Origin: Planctomicrobium piriforme
GTDB taxonomy: Bacteria > Planctomycetota > Planctomycetia > Planctomycetales > Planctomycetaceae
Length of the DNA: 64,000 nt
NCBI RefSeq assembly: GCF_900113665.1
Contig: NZ_FOQD01000016.1
Location: forward strand, 124,001-188,000
Reading direction: 5' to 3'
A program made the translations under genes and the position numbers. Shown piece after piece: positions 25,186 to 33,891 of the stretch (its first letter is position 1; each line of letters starts with the position of its first letter). The notes beneath the pieces were generated by a model. It had not been told where the DNA came from. It saw only the letters and a list, made by a program, of their open reading frames with translations, and did not search any database.

Positions 25186-26784
25186 ATGTCTGAACTGCAT
25201 CACGAATGCGGTGTTGCCGCGGTCTATCACTTTGGGCAGGAGAAAAACTCTCCCGTGGCCATGCCGTATGGCCGTGGCCGCGTCTCCCGTCTGATTCCGC
25301 GCATGCTGCTCGACATCCAGAACCGCGGCCAGCTCGCCGCCGGGATGACGACGTACAAGCCCTTCGACAAAGACCTGCTCCTCACGCATAAACGGGTCGG
25401 CACGGTGTCGGAAGTCTTCCGCATGAGCCGGAAGTCGAAATACCAGAAGCTGATGGACAAGCACGAAGGCCCCGCCGCCATCGGGCACGTCCGCTACGCC
25501 ACTTGCGGGCGTGACGACCCCAGCTACGCACAGCCGTTCGAACGCTCGCATCTCGAAAAACGAAAATGGTTCGCCTTCGGCTTCAACGGCCAACTGGCGA
25601 ACTACCCGGAGCTCCGCAACGAAATCCGCTCGCAGGGAGACTTCCACCTCGCGCGCGAAACGGACACCGAAACGCTCATGCACCTGATGAGTCAGGAAAT
25701 TGCCGAGTGTTCGGACATCAACCCCCGCGACTTGCTGTCAAACGTCTCGCAGCGACTCGATGGCGCTTACAACATCACGTTCATCAACGCCCGCGGGACG
25801 ATGTTCGTCTCCCGCGACCCCAACGGTTTCCGCCCGCTCTGTTATGCGGTGCGAGACGGGTTCTTCGCCGCCGCGAGCGAAAGCGTCGCGTTGACGAACA
25901 TTGGCTTCGATCCTGAAGAAGTCCAGGATCTCGATCCCGGATGTGCGGCGATTATCGAAGACGGTGAATTCCGCATCGAGCGCTACGCTCCGGCTGTCAG
26001 AGTGTCACACTGCTTCTTTGAGTGGATTTATTTCGCCAACGTCTGCAGCCGGCTCGATTCGCAAAGCGTCTATCTGAGCCGCAAGTTTCTCGGCGAAGAA
26101 CTTGCCATGCAGGAACAGGAATCGACGGTCAACGCGATCGTGGTGCCAGTGCCTGACACCGCCAAGGCCGCCGCCGAGGGGATGGCGTTCTCGCTGGGAG
26201 TTCCCTGTCTCGAAGGTTTGATGCGGCATCGTGCCCTCGGTCGCACATTCATTGAAAGCGAAGACCGCGAAGCGAAAGCCCGGATGAAATACATCCCGCT
26301 GCCCGAAGTGCTGCGGGGCAAACGCGTGTTCCTCGTCGACGACACCATCGTGCGTTCGACGACGATGCGGACGCTCGTCGATCAGATCCGCACCAAAGGG
26401 GGTGCGGCGGAAGTGCATATTCGCGTCGCCTGTCCGCCGATCATGGCGCCCTGCTTCTACGGCATCGACATGCCGGACGTGAACGACCTGTTCGCTCCCA
26501 AGTTTCTCGCGCAGAAACAATTGATCACGCCGGAAGTAGAAGCGGAGATGGCACGGCACTTCAATGCCGATTCACTGCGATACCTGCCGGTGAGGTCGAT
26601 CGCCAAAGCGGTCAACAAAGATCCCGACCAGCTCTGCCAGGCCTGTCTAACCGGCGACTATCCGACTCCGGCCGGCGAACGGCTCTACAACCTGTCGATC
26701 GAAAATGTCGGCGTCGACGGCCGCGCCGGGCGTCGACTGGTCGAAGAAGACGTCGAGCCCGTGCTGCCGCCGGCGCGACTGTAG
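25186..26784 (+). CDS. purF: Amidophosphoribosyltransferase
   Basis: First committed enzyme of purine synthesis; transfers glutamine nitrogen to PRPP. The 532-residue length is slightly long for the family. The N-terminal glutaminase starts MSELHHECGVAAVY, so Cys8 should become the catalytic N-terminal Cys after removal of a short propeptide, as in Bacillus-type enzymes. The glutaminase loop IGHVRYATCG and the PRPP-binding site VFLVDDTIVRSTT are present. Four cysteines (in SHCFFEW, ACPPIMAPC and CQAC) sit where Bacillus-type enzymes bind a 4Fe-4S cluster. A TTG at 25171 could add five residues; I prefer ATG 25186. No neighbouring pur gene. Confidence 0.95.
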   Translation: MSELHHECGVAAVYHFGQEKNSPVAMPYGRGRVSRLIPRMLLDIQNRGQLAAGMTTYKPFDKDLLLTHKRVGTVSEVFRMSRKSKYQKLMDKHEGPAAIGHVRYATCGRDDPSYAQPFERSHLEKRKWFAFGFNGQLANYPELRNEIRSQGDFHLARETDTETLMHLMSQEIAECSDINPRDLLSNVSQRLDGAYNITFINARGTMFVSRDPNGFRPLCYAVRDGFFAAASESVALTNIGFDPEEVQDLDPGCAAIIEDGEFRIERYAPAVRVSHCFFEWIYFANVCSRLDSQSVYLSRKFLGEELAMQEQESTVNAIVVPVPDTAKAAAEGMAFSLGVPCLEGLMRHRALGRTFIESEDREAKARMKYIPLPEVLRGKRVFLVDDTIVRSTTMRTLVDQIRTKGGAAEVHIRVACPPIMAPCFYGIDMPDVNDLFAPKFLAQKQLITPEVEAEMARHFNADSLRYLPVRSIAKAVNKDPDQLCQACLTGDYPTPAGERLYNLSIENVGVDGRAGRRLVEEDVEPVLPPARL

Positions 26785-26791
26785 AGAAGCA

Positions 26792-26911
26792 GGAAATCCG
26801 AAGCACGAATATCGAAATCCAAAACGGGATCAATTTCGATATGACAAAACGGTATTCGTTTTGGTCATTGAGTTTTTTGAATTTGTTTCGGATTTGGTGC
26901 TTCGGATTTTT
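26792..26911. repeat. 120-bp palindromic repeat downstream of purF
   Basis: Outer arms AAATCCGAAGCACGAA and TTGGTGCTTCGGATTT, and inner arms ATTTCGATATGACAAAACGG and complementary TCGTTTTGGTCAT-type sequence. The element lies 7 bases after the purF stop and may serve as its terminator. Confidence 0.75.
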
Positions 26912-26993
26912 TAGATGAATTTCGTCGAAAGGCCGGCGCGGAGAGCGGACAACTCCGAGTCGGCCATCGACAACTCCTGCCACCGGAGTGCTC

Positions 26994-27566
26994 TTAGGGC
27001 AGTTCACCCGGCGCGAAGTGCAGAATCACCGCATGCTGCACATGGGCGCCCAGGTTTCGCTGAAACTGTTCCCACATCGACAGTCCCCCCTGCCAGCGGT
27101 CGAGCGCCGACTGCAGTTCAGACGCCCGTAGCGAGTGTTCATCGGCCGCGCGCAGCTCGGCGAGAATTGCAGCCGCTTCGTCGACTTCACCCGTAAGGGC
27201 CAGAGCCGTCGCGAGATTCACCTTGTAGCCGACCGGCACATGGCTGCGGAATTCGCCGTTGGCGGTCACCTGAGTGAGTTGCTGCAGCACTCGCACCGCC
27301 GCGTCAGGGTGCCCCAGACGCATCATGCAGACCGCTCTGGCATTGTCGAACGCCGGGCAGGCATAACGCTGGGCATTAAGACGCCTCAGGGCTTCGGTCG
27401 CATGACCAGTTTCCAGCAGCGATTTCACACGGGCCATCACATCGGCCACGATGCACGGCACCGTCCAGCGGATCTCCGCGCCAGGCGTGGAAGCAGTGGG
27501 GAAGGATGCGGGATCGGCAATCACGGTCGTCGAAGTGAAAGGGGCGAACGAACTGAAATTGACCAT
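26994..27566 (-). CDS. TPR-like helical repeat protein
   Basis: A 190-residue protein from ATG 27566, with AGGGAG upstream. From about residue 45 it is built of TPR-like helical hairpins (ARVKSLLETGHATEALRRLN; VCMMRLGHPDAAVRVLQQL; ALALTGEVDEAAAILAEL). TPR proteins act as protein-binding scaffolds. The N-terminal 40 residues are Thr/Ser/Pro-rich and lack a signal peptide. No partner can be deduced from the neighbours. No catalytic motif. Confidence 0.7.
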   Translation of the reverse strand: MVNFSSFAPFTSTTVIADPASFPTASTPGAEIRWTVPCIVADVMARVKSLLETGHATEALRRLNAQRYACPAFDNARAVCMMRLGHPDAAVRVLQQLTQVTANGEFRSHVPVGYKVNLATALALTGEVDEAAAILAELRAADEHSLRASELQSALDRWQGGLSMWEQFQRNLGAHVQHAVILHFAPGELP

Positions 27567-27762
27567 AGAATAACTCCCTGCAAAGCAGTGAAGGGGGGGG
27601 ATCTGAATGGATGATCGATCAACGCCGACCGCGACGGCGGCGACGCAATGACAAAGAGGACTTCAATCCGGCATCAGCGGCCGGAAAGACGGTCGCCCTG
27701 AAACAAGCCATCAGGGCCATTTGCGATCACCGGCAAGTCGTCGCCGGGTCGCGGGCTGTCCT

Positions 27763-28128
27763 CTAAACCAGCAACGGCAAGTTGCGATCAGACCACTGCG
27801 TGCAGTTCAAGGCGAGCGCGCCTTGACGCAAGCGCACTGCAAAATCCACCGTCCGAGCCCCACCAGGGACGAGATGCAAACCAACGAGTTTCAGCCGCGT
27901 GGAAAAATCGTCCTCTTCCACATCCATCGCCCATGCCGCCGAGACGCTGCTCCAGTTGCCAGGCAACCGGCATTCCACCGCATGCGACAGTAGATGAACT
28001 GACTGCGAAGAGCTGCACGCGGTCGCAATCAGGCATGGCTCGACAACCCGCGCGGCGGTGTTGACCTGCAATCCGGCGATCAGAGCATTCGCTCCGACGA
28101 GCAGCAGACAGAACAGGTAACGGGCCAT
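27763..28128 (-). CDS. Small exported protein of unknown function
   Basis: A 121-residue protein from ATG 28128, with GGAG nearby. It begins with a signal peptide (MARYLFCLLLVGANALIAGL). The rest is a beta-rich polar sequence with Cys residues (EPCLIATACSSSQ; VECRLPGNW; ALNCTQWSD) that could form disulfides after export. The start at 28155 would only prefix nine residues. No recognised domain. The strand and spacing do not link it to neighbours. Confidence 0.6.
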   Translation of the reverse strand: MARYLFCLLLVGANALIAGLQVNTAARVVEPCLIATACSSSQSVHLLSHAVECRLPGNWSSVSAAWAMDVEEDDFSTRLKLVGLHLVPGGARTVDFAVRLRQGALALNCTQWSDRNLPLLV

Positions 28129-28424
28129 GGACGCTCCGTAGAACAAACTCGACAAGGCCCGTTGAGTTGGATGATGTACTTATACGATCGGCCTGTGAGG
28201 GGGACAAGACCATTTCAAAGCCCGCAACAAGCAGAAAAAACAGCATTTCGCCGCCAAAAACGGCCATTTTCCGATGCGCTGCCATCACGCTAAGTCGCGG
28301 TAGACAGACACGTTCCCGCGACTGATTACGACCAGCTTTCAGAGTTGAAATCGATGGCGATTCAACCCCACGCTGACGAAAATGTCATTCAATCTCTGCC
28401 GGTGTTCGAACTGGACAGCAAGAG
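28129..28424. other. Intergenic region
   Basis: About 300 bases between two minus-strand genes. It probably holds the promoter of the exported protein; no repeat or RNA gene is visible. Confidence 0.4.
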
Positions 28425-28913
28425 CTACTCGACGCTGTTGAAAACCTTAAAGGGGGCATTCCCACTCTCGGGCGGAGACATGTCCTTTAGCAGATCGGGA
28501 GGACTGGGAGCGACAACAGGCGGCCCCTCCGTAATTGTCAGTTGCTCGATGTCTGACATCCGGATTGAGAAGTTCCCTTTCGAAATACGCGTCGCGCCCG
28601 TTGCTCGAAACCACCGGTTGATCCAAGGCAGGCGACCAAACACCGGCACTTGATGCACTGTACGGGATGTGTAGACACTGTCTTTGAGATGTAGGACGTC
28701 CGCATCGAATTCCGACACCGTGCCGCGATAGTTTATGAACTCATCCTCAGGACTCTTCATGTCGGCCTGACACGTCACCCCAACCGCGAGTCCGGGCGTT
28801 TTACTCCACTCCTTTGCGGGTCTCGTACCACAGCCATTCAAACTCATCGCGGTCAGTAGCGCTAGAGATGCAAGCCTGCGGAATTTGAATCGTTCATCAC
28901 AATTTGAGACCAT
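28425..28913 (-). CDS. Lipoprotein of unknown function
   Basis: A 162-residue protein from ATG 28913. The first 28 residues form a lipoprotein signal (ASLALLTAMSLNGCGTRPAK) with the lipobox LNGC, so Cys28 should be acylated. The mature sequence is beta-rich (YRGTVSEFDADVLHLKDSVY) and includes VFGRLPWINRWFRATGATR, then a Pro-rich tail. I do not recognise a domain. It is on the same strand as the serine hydrolase gene at 28961, only 47 bases downstream of it, so both may be co-transcribed. Confidence 0.65.
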   Translation of the reverse strand: MVSNCDERFKFRRLASLALLTAMSLNGCGTRPAKEWSKTPGLAVGVTCQADMKSPEDEFINYRGTVSEFDADVLHLKDSVYTSRTVHQVPVFGRLPWINRWFRATGATRISKGNFSIRMSDIEQLTITEGPPVVAPSPPDLLKDMSPPESGNAPFKVFNSVE

Positions 28914-28960
28914 TCGATTCGCCCCCCGATCCTCACCACATCATTCTGGATTCGGTTCCG

Positions 28961-30124
28961 CTATTTGGCGTTCGGTTTCGAGAACTTCTCAACCGCCCCT
29001 TTCCGGAACACGCCGTTTGCGTCTTTGCCGTTGCCGGGGTAGTCGGCGTGCTGGACCATGTAGATCAGCACGAGATCGCGATCGCGGTCGAGTTCCATGT
29101 TGGTTGAGAACGCGCCTCCGTGGCTGCAGTTTTTGCCTGCGATGTTCCAGCCGAGACCGTAGCTTTTGGGAAGCGATTCGGCGGTCTGGCGTTTCGTCAT
29201 CTCCGCGACCGAAGCCGGGGAGAGATACCGCACGCCATTCAGTTCCCCTTCATTGAGAATCATTCTGGCGAACGTCGCCATGTCTGCGGCCGTTGAGAAC
29301 AGGCCGCCGCCGGGGATGGGGTAGCGGTGCTCCCGATCATCGAGCGGATAGGTCAACTGGGGGATCGTCGTCTCGACCAGCCCTTTCTTCTCAGGCCCGG
29401 CCTTGTACGAAGAGGCCAAACGAGTGAGTTGCGGCTGGGAGGGCCAGAAGGTGGTGTCGGTCATTCCCAACGGATCGAACAGACGCTCCTGCAGGAACTG
29501 TTCGTAAGACTTGCCGGTCACCACTTCGAGAATGCGTCCAGCGGTGTTGATACCGCCGTTGGAATACAGGTACGACGTGCCGGGCTCGAATTCGAGCGGC
29601 ATCACCGCAAAGCTGCGAACGACCGTCCGTAACGGCAGTGCATCGAGTGTCGGCACTTCGACCGGCGAACGATGCGGCAAACCGCTGACGTGTGAGAGCG
29701 TGTCGCGAATCGTGATCGGCCGTGATGGGTGCTTCAGCAACTGATGCGTCTGGTCCCGTTCGACCGCCAGCCATTCCCCCTTGTACTCCGGCAGATATTT
29801 CTCGACCGGATCATCCAGCGAGATCTTCCCTTCCTCGACGAGCATCATCAGCGCCGTGCCGGCGATCGGTTTGCTCATCGAGGCGATCCAGAACAGCGCG
29901 TCAGGCTGCATGGGACGCTGATCATCAATGTCGGCCCAGCCGATTGCGTCGATGTCGACGATGCCTTGCCGGTTCGCCACCAGAGTCACCGCCCCGGCGA
30001 CTGTCCGGGAATCGATAAACGGCTGCAGCACATCGGCCGTGTCGTGCGTCTGGGCTTGAGCGAATTGAGGAACCAGGAGAATCAAGGTTGCGAAGCTGAT
30101 GCCAGTCAGTCGAGCGCGAATCAC
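28961..30124 (-). CDS. Exported serine hydrolase, class C beta-lactamase family
   Basis: A 387-residue protein with a signal peptide (to AQAQT) and a penicillin-binding-type serine hydrolase domain. The active-site tetrad S82-M-S-K85 lies in WIASMSKP, the second motif is Tyr187-Ser-Asn in YLYSNGG, and the third position reads HGGAF near residue 340, replacing KTG as in esterases and D-aminopeptidases of this superfamily. The substrate could be a peptidoglycan-derived peptide or an ester; beta-lactam resistance is not implied. Length and motif spacing are typical. Confidence 0.85.
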   Translation of the reverse strand: MIRARLTGISFATLILLVPQFAQAQTHDTADVLQPFIDSRTVAGAVTLVANRQGIVDIDAIGWADIDDQRPMQPDALFWIASMSKPIAGTALMMLVEEGKISLDDPVEKYLPEYKGEWLAVERDQTHQLLKHPSRPITIRDTLSHVSGLPHRSPVEVPTLDALPLRTVVRSFAVMPLEFEPGTSYLYSNGGINTAGRILEVVTGKSYEQFLQERLFDPLGMTDTTFWPSQPQLTRLASSYKAGPEKKGLVETTIPQLTYPLDDREHRYPIPGGGLFSTAADMATFARMILNEGELNGVRYLSPASVAEMTKRQTAESLPKSYGLGWNIAGKNCSHGGAFSTNMELDRDRDLVLIYMVQHADYPGNGKDANGVFRKGAVEKFSKPNAK

Positions 30125-30187
30125 GCGTGGCTCCTCGTTGGGGGGCGATCCTCAATCAGCAGTTCCAGGCTGTCAGTTGAACAAGTG

Positions 30188-30703
30188 TCAGTGTTCTGGC
30201 TTTGCTTCCACCGGCGCTGTCGCGGCCGGCTTTGTCGGAGCGGGCCCATGGACGGCGTTGCGCTGAATCAGCACCACGCCGACAATCACCAGCACAAAGC
30301 CGACAAGCTGCGCCGGGGGAATGTGATATTGCCGCGCCATCAGCGTGCCGACAATGGCCGACACCGCGGTCGCTCCCCCGAACACCACCGGCATCACCAG
30401 TCGCGCATCTTTCGCTTCGAACATAGCCATCGTCAGCGTCAGAGCTCCAAACGCCCCCAGCGTGCCGGCAATGAAGCCCCATTTCACCGCTTCCGGCTTG
30501 AAGCTGAAATTCCCGCCGCTCACCTTCACGGCCACGATGCCACCGATCATCCCCCAGATCAGGTAGGCCAGGCCGATGAAGATGTACGGCTTGAACGGTG
30601 ACTCACCCGGCGTCCGGGCTTTGCCCAATGAAGGACCATAGAGCCCCCAGAAGATCGCGGTGGCGATGGCGAAAATCAGACCGAGTAACTTGGCTCTTTC
30701 CAT
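30188..30703 (-). CDS. EamA/DMT-type membrane transporter, half-size
   Basis: A 171-residue protein from ATG 30703, with GAGGA at good spacing. It has about five membrane helices (KLLGLIFAIATAIFWGLYGP, YIFIGLAYLIWGMIGGIVAV, GFIAGTLGAFGALTLTMAMF, VMPVVFGGATAVSAIVGTLM, QLVGFVLVIVGVVLI). The arrangement and the Gly/Ala-rich helices match the drug/metabolite transporter superfamily, but the protein is half the length of a standard EamA protein, as for small multidrug-resistance-like units that dimerise. The C-terminal tail is Pro/Ala-rich. Substrate unknown. Confidence 0.7.
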   Translation of the reverse strand: MERAKLLGLIFAIATAIFWGLYGPSLGKARTPGESPFKPYIFIGLAYLIWGMIGGIVAVKVSGGNFSFKPEAVKWGFIAGTLGAFGALTLTMAMFEAKDARLVMPVVFGGATAVSAIVGTLMARQYHIPPAQLVGFVLVIVGVVLIQRNAVHGPAPTKPAATAPVEAKPEH

Positions 30704-31046
30704 GATGTCCTCAAGGGGCGGGCAATTGGTGCGAGGCGGGCGACGCGACTGTCGAGGGGCCTGCTTTGAAGTGAGTCTAGACCTCTCGACGCCGGGGGAA
30801 AAGGCACCCCGCCAGACCCGCTTTTGGGCCGTCAAAACAGGGCTTCTAACGCGCTGTTGCCGGGGTGAAACGAACCTAACGGGTTCATTAAGGAACGCAT
30901 GCCGTCATGGGGGAAATTCCTGGAAAAAGTCCGAAGTCTCCTCTTGCCCGCGCTCACGTTGCCTGCGGATCGTGCTGTCAGCGGAATTTTGACGGGCGGG
31001 CCGTCGACTCAATCCGAACCAGATTCTTTCAGCAGGATTCCAACCC
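30704..31046. other. Divergent intergenic region
   Basis: About 340 bases between the transporter (minus) and the glycosyltransferase (plus). Reading frames in it, such as one starting at 30899, overlap the glycosyltransferase in another frame and lack protein character. No clear promoter or repeat is seen. Confidence 0.4.
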
Positions 31047-32123
31047 GTGACAGGTGCAGCACCACTGGTCTCGGTGATCGTCCCGACCTTCAATCGCGAG
31101 CGGCATCTGCGGCAGTGCCTGCGGAGCGCGCTCGATCAGACGTATCCCCATCTCGAAGTGATCGTCGTCGACGACGGCTCGACCGACGGCACGCCCTACC
31201 TGATGGCCGAACTCCAGGCGGAAGACTCGCGGCTCAAGTATGTCTACCAGTCCAACGCAGGCGTCTCGGCGGCGCGGAACACGGCGCTGCGTCATGCCCA
31301 AGGGGATATGATTGCGTTTCTCGACTCTGACGACGCCTGGTTGCCGTGGAAGCTCGAATTGCAGGTGGCTGCGCTGCAGGCGCAGCCTGAAGTCGGCATG
31401 ATCTGGACCGACATGTCGGCCATCGACGAAGCAGGCGAGCAACTGCACGAACGCTTCCTGCGCCGCATGTACGGCGCCTACAGCTCGCTGAAGAAGCCGC
31501 TGTTTGAACAGCAGGCGACCATCGAAACTGGCAGCCGCCAGGTGCAGGTTCGATACGGAAACATCGCTGGGCCGATGTTTCATGGGAACCTCGTCCACAC
31601 TTCGACCGTGCTACTCAGGGCGAGCCGTGCCCGTGAGGCCGGTTTCTTCAAGGAAGCGATGCGCCGCGGCGGCGAAGACTACGCATTTCATCTCAAGACC
31701 TGTCGGCTGGGATCTGTGGCGTTCATCGATCTGCCGAGCGTGCTGTACCGCATCGGCGCGAACGACCAGCTCACCCATCGCCGCAACCAGTTGCCGTTCG
31801 CTCAGGCGTTCATGGAGACATTGAACGAAGAAGCCCGACGGACTGATCTCCCGTTGCCGTTGCCTCGCCAGGAACTCGACAAGATCTATGCCGAAGCGTA
31901 CAGTTGGCTGGGAGGGGAACTCGTCGAGGCCGACCGCCGGCTCGAAGCCGCCGGCCATCTGCTGCAGTCACTGCGACGGCAGCCCAAGAATTGGTTTGCC
32001 TGGCGACAACTCGTCCGCTGTGCGGTCTCTGACTCACTGTATTTGAGCCTGAGAAAAACCAAGTCGGCGGTGAAACGCCTGCTCGGTAAGAGACCCGCAC
32101 AGCCCGCGATGGAGACCGCGTAG
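31047..32123 (+). CDS. Family 2 glycosyltransferase
   Basis: A 358-residue inverting glycosyltransferase with the GT-A fold. It starts at GTG 31047 with VSVIVPTFNRERHLRQCLRS, then the nucleotide-sugar site VIVVDDGSTDGT and the metal-binding DXD motif (Asp93-Ser-Asp95 in AFLDSDDAW). The acceptor region includes the GGEDYAFHLKTCRLG motif near residue 210. The C-terminal 90 residues are helical and lack a membrane anchor, so it is cytoplasmic. It would add a sugar to a polysaccharide or lipid acceptor. It is isolated from other surface-glycan genes here. Confidence 0.9.
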   Translation: MTGAAPLVSVIVPTFNRERHLRQCLRSALDQTYPHLEVIVVDDGSTDGTPYLMAELQAEDSRLKYVYQSNAGVSAARNTALRHAQGDMIAFLDSDDAWLPWKLELQVAALQAQPEVGMIWTDMSAIDEAGEQLHERFLRRMYGAYSSLKKPLFEQQATIETGSRQVQVRYGNIAGPMFHGNLVHTSTVLLRASRAREAGFFKEAMRRGGEDYAFHLKTCRLGSVAFIDLPSVLYRIGANDQLTHRRNQLPFAQAFMETLNEEARRTDLPLPLPRQELDKIYAEAYSWLGGELVEADRRLEAAGHLLQSLRRQPKNWFAWRQLVRCAVSDSLYLSLRKTKSAVKRLLGKRPAQPAMETA

Positions 32124-32187
32124 AGAGAATCACGAAAGAGATTTTGAAACGCAGAGGTCGCCGAGGGGCACGGAGGAAATGCCGAGG

Positions 32188-32262
32188 GTTGTCATTCCCA
32201 GGGTTTCGCCTTCGGCTGCACCCTGGGCTGGTGGAAACGGCCTTGCAGCCCGAAATCTCACG
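32188..32262. repeat. CCCAGGGTTTCGCC...ACCCTGGG hairpin element
   Basis: CCCAGGGT and ACCCTGGG flank TTCGCCTTCGGCTGC, forming a stem with an internal GCC/GGC stem. An adjoining GGTGGAAACGGCCTTGCAG tail is typical of dispersed repeats in such genomes (recalled, not searched). Confidence 0.5.
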
Positions 32263-32393
32263 TCGCAGGAACGCCGCTCGAACAAAGTGCGAATCAGCAA
32301 ACGAAGACCGGGGTTTCGCGGGTACGCTCCAACCCCGGCCGCCCGAAGAAAGCTCAGCGGGCTCGGGCGTTTCCACTCTGACTTACCCACCTT

Positions 32394-33521
32394 CTATTCC
32401 AGATGCAGGTGCGGGCTCGGCTCGGGTTCGGCGTCTTCCGGGAGGGCCGGCGGGCGGGGGCGGGCCTGGCCGAGGGGGCCGGCGAAGTCGGCCGGGGTCG
32501 GAGCCGGCGGCTGATCGGTCAGCGGCATCGTGCGCCATGAAGCGAGCGTCACCGGGATCGTCAGCACTTCCTCATTCCGGTTCACCTTGAGCTTCACGAC
32601 ATCGCCAGGTGCATAGAGCAGCAAGAGTTCCACAAGATGTGAAAAGTTGCGGACGCGGTGATCGTCAAGATACTCGATCACGTCATTAGGACGCAGATCG
32701 GCCGCTTCCGCAGCACTGTTTTCGACGACATCCGACACCTGCATCGCCGTCGCGTTGGAGCCGCCGCGAATGCCGAGACAGCCGCCCCGTTCGGCGACAT
32801 TCAGGCCTGGCAGATCTGAAGCGAGCGGCAACAGGTCTTCCATCGTCAGGTGATTGCTGCGGATGTTATAGAGCATCAGATCGCGATGGTGCGACAGCCG
32901 CCGGAAGTGCCAGAGGTCGTCCGGCGTGCCAGACCAGTCTTCTGAAATCAGAATCGTCTGTAACTGGGAGGGTTCGCCAAAACCGACTCCCACCAGCGGG
33001 GCTGTTGGCGGGGAACGGCCATCAGTCGGATGGACGTAGGCCAGCCGTCCGCCAAGCCGTTCGATCTGCACTCGGGCGCGCGACTCGCGCAGTCGAGCAT
33101 TACCGGCGAGGACTCCAGCGGCATCGACTGCGGCCACGGCGTCGGTTTCACGAACTTCGTCGAGAGCCCGTTCGGCATTGTCGCCGGTCTGGTCGGCGTG
33201 TTCGAGAAAGCTTTCTTCCAGAATCCGCACCAGTCGCAACTGGGCCTCAGGCGGGATCTCGGGAATCACCATCGCGAGCTGTTGCGGGTGCTGCTGGGTG
33301 TACTCGGTGAGCTGCTGCTGCGCGGCGACCCGGTCTTTGAAGCTGTCGCAAGAAAGCTGTCGCACCAGTTTTTGAACATCGGGCGGAAGCGGTGTGACCG
33401 TCGTCGACGAGGGAGGATCGGCCAAGGTTTGAGAAACCAGTCCCGTCAGGCACACGAGCAGAGCAGACAAACCTGCACAGGCTGCTCGGCGACAGTTCCA
33501 GTTTCCGCTGCTGATCCTCAT
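32394..33521 (-). CDS. Exported PDZ-domain protein
   Basis: A 375-residue protein from ATG 33521. The signal peptide contains ACAGLSALLVCLTGLVSQTL. The N-terminal half has a helical segment (LVRQLSCDSFKDRVAAQQQL) that resembles HEAT-like repeats. Residues about 240-335 form a PDZ domain with a GLNVAERGGCLGIRGGSNA carboxylate-binding region and the ADLRPNDVIEYLDDHRVRN turn. A Pro-rich tail follows. PDZ domains bind protein C-termini; no protease domain is present, so it may be an adaptor in the periplasm. An earlier ATG at 33566 would add 15 polar residues before the signal. Confidence 0.75.
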   Translation of the reverse strand: MRISSGNWNCRRAACAGLSALLVCLTGLVSQTLADPPSSTTVTPLPPDVQKLVRQLSCDSFKDRVAAQQQLTEYTQQHPQQLAMVIPEIPPEAQLRLVRILEESFLEHADQTGDNAERALDEVRETDAVAAVDAAGVLAGNARLRESRARVQIERLGGRLAYVHPTDGRSPPTAPLVGVGFGEPSQLQTILISEDWSGTPDDLWHFRRLSHHRDLMLYNIRSNHLTMEDLLPLASDLPGLNVAERGGCLGIRGGSNATAMQVSDVVENSAAEAADLRPNDVIEYLDDHRVRNFSHLVELLLLYAPGDVVKLKVNRNEEVLTIPVTLASWRTMPLTDQPPAPTPADFAGPLGQARPRPPALPEDAEPEPSPHLHLE

Positions 33522-33891
33522 GAATTCCGCTTTCTCGACATCCGCAGGCAAACTGACCCGGTCCATATCATGACAATCCTGCCCGGTGGACGCCAGATTT
33601 CTCTGTCGGCAAGCCCTGAACCCAGTCTGAACTCCATTGGCCGCCGCCGCGATCCCAACCTGACAAAAACTCTGCGGAAAAGGAACAACTGGCGCGATGA
33701 CTCAGTCTGGCGGTGGCTTTTCATCGCCAAAAGACAACCGTGGGCTCAGGCCCAGCGGCTGATTAGCGTCCAGACATGTGGGTGACGGCCCAGTGGTTGA
33801 CGTCAATCAGCCGGCACGCGTTAGCGTCCGGTTCCTTTGGTCTGGCGGCAACATCGTGGAGCAATGACACCACCAAAATCGCAATCTGACT
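33522..33891. other. Intergenic region with a 98-bp repeat
   Basis: Holds the divergent 98-bp repeat copy at 33736-33834. The remainder has no visible gene. Confidence 0.5.
33736..33834. repeat. 98-bp dispersed repeat, full copy
   Basis: Left end AACCGTGGGCTCAGGCCCAG, right end GTCAATCAGCCGGCACGCG then TTAGCGTCCGGTTC. It ends 58 bases before the recG stop codon. Confidence 0.85.

Noticed and set aside
30899..31330. 143-codon plus-strand frame before and across the glycosyltransferase start
   Set aside because: Most of it overlaps the glycosyltransferase in another frame and encodes Arg-rich shadow sequence.
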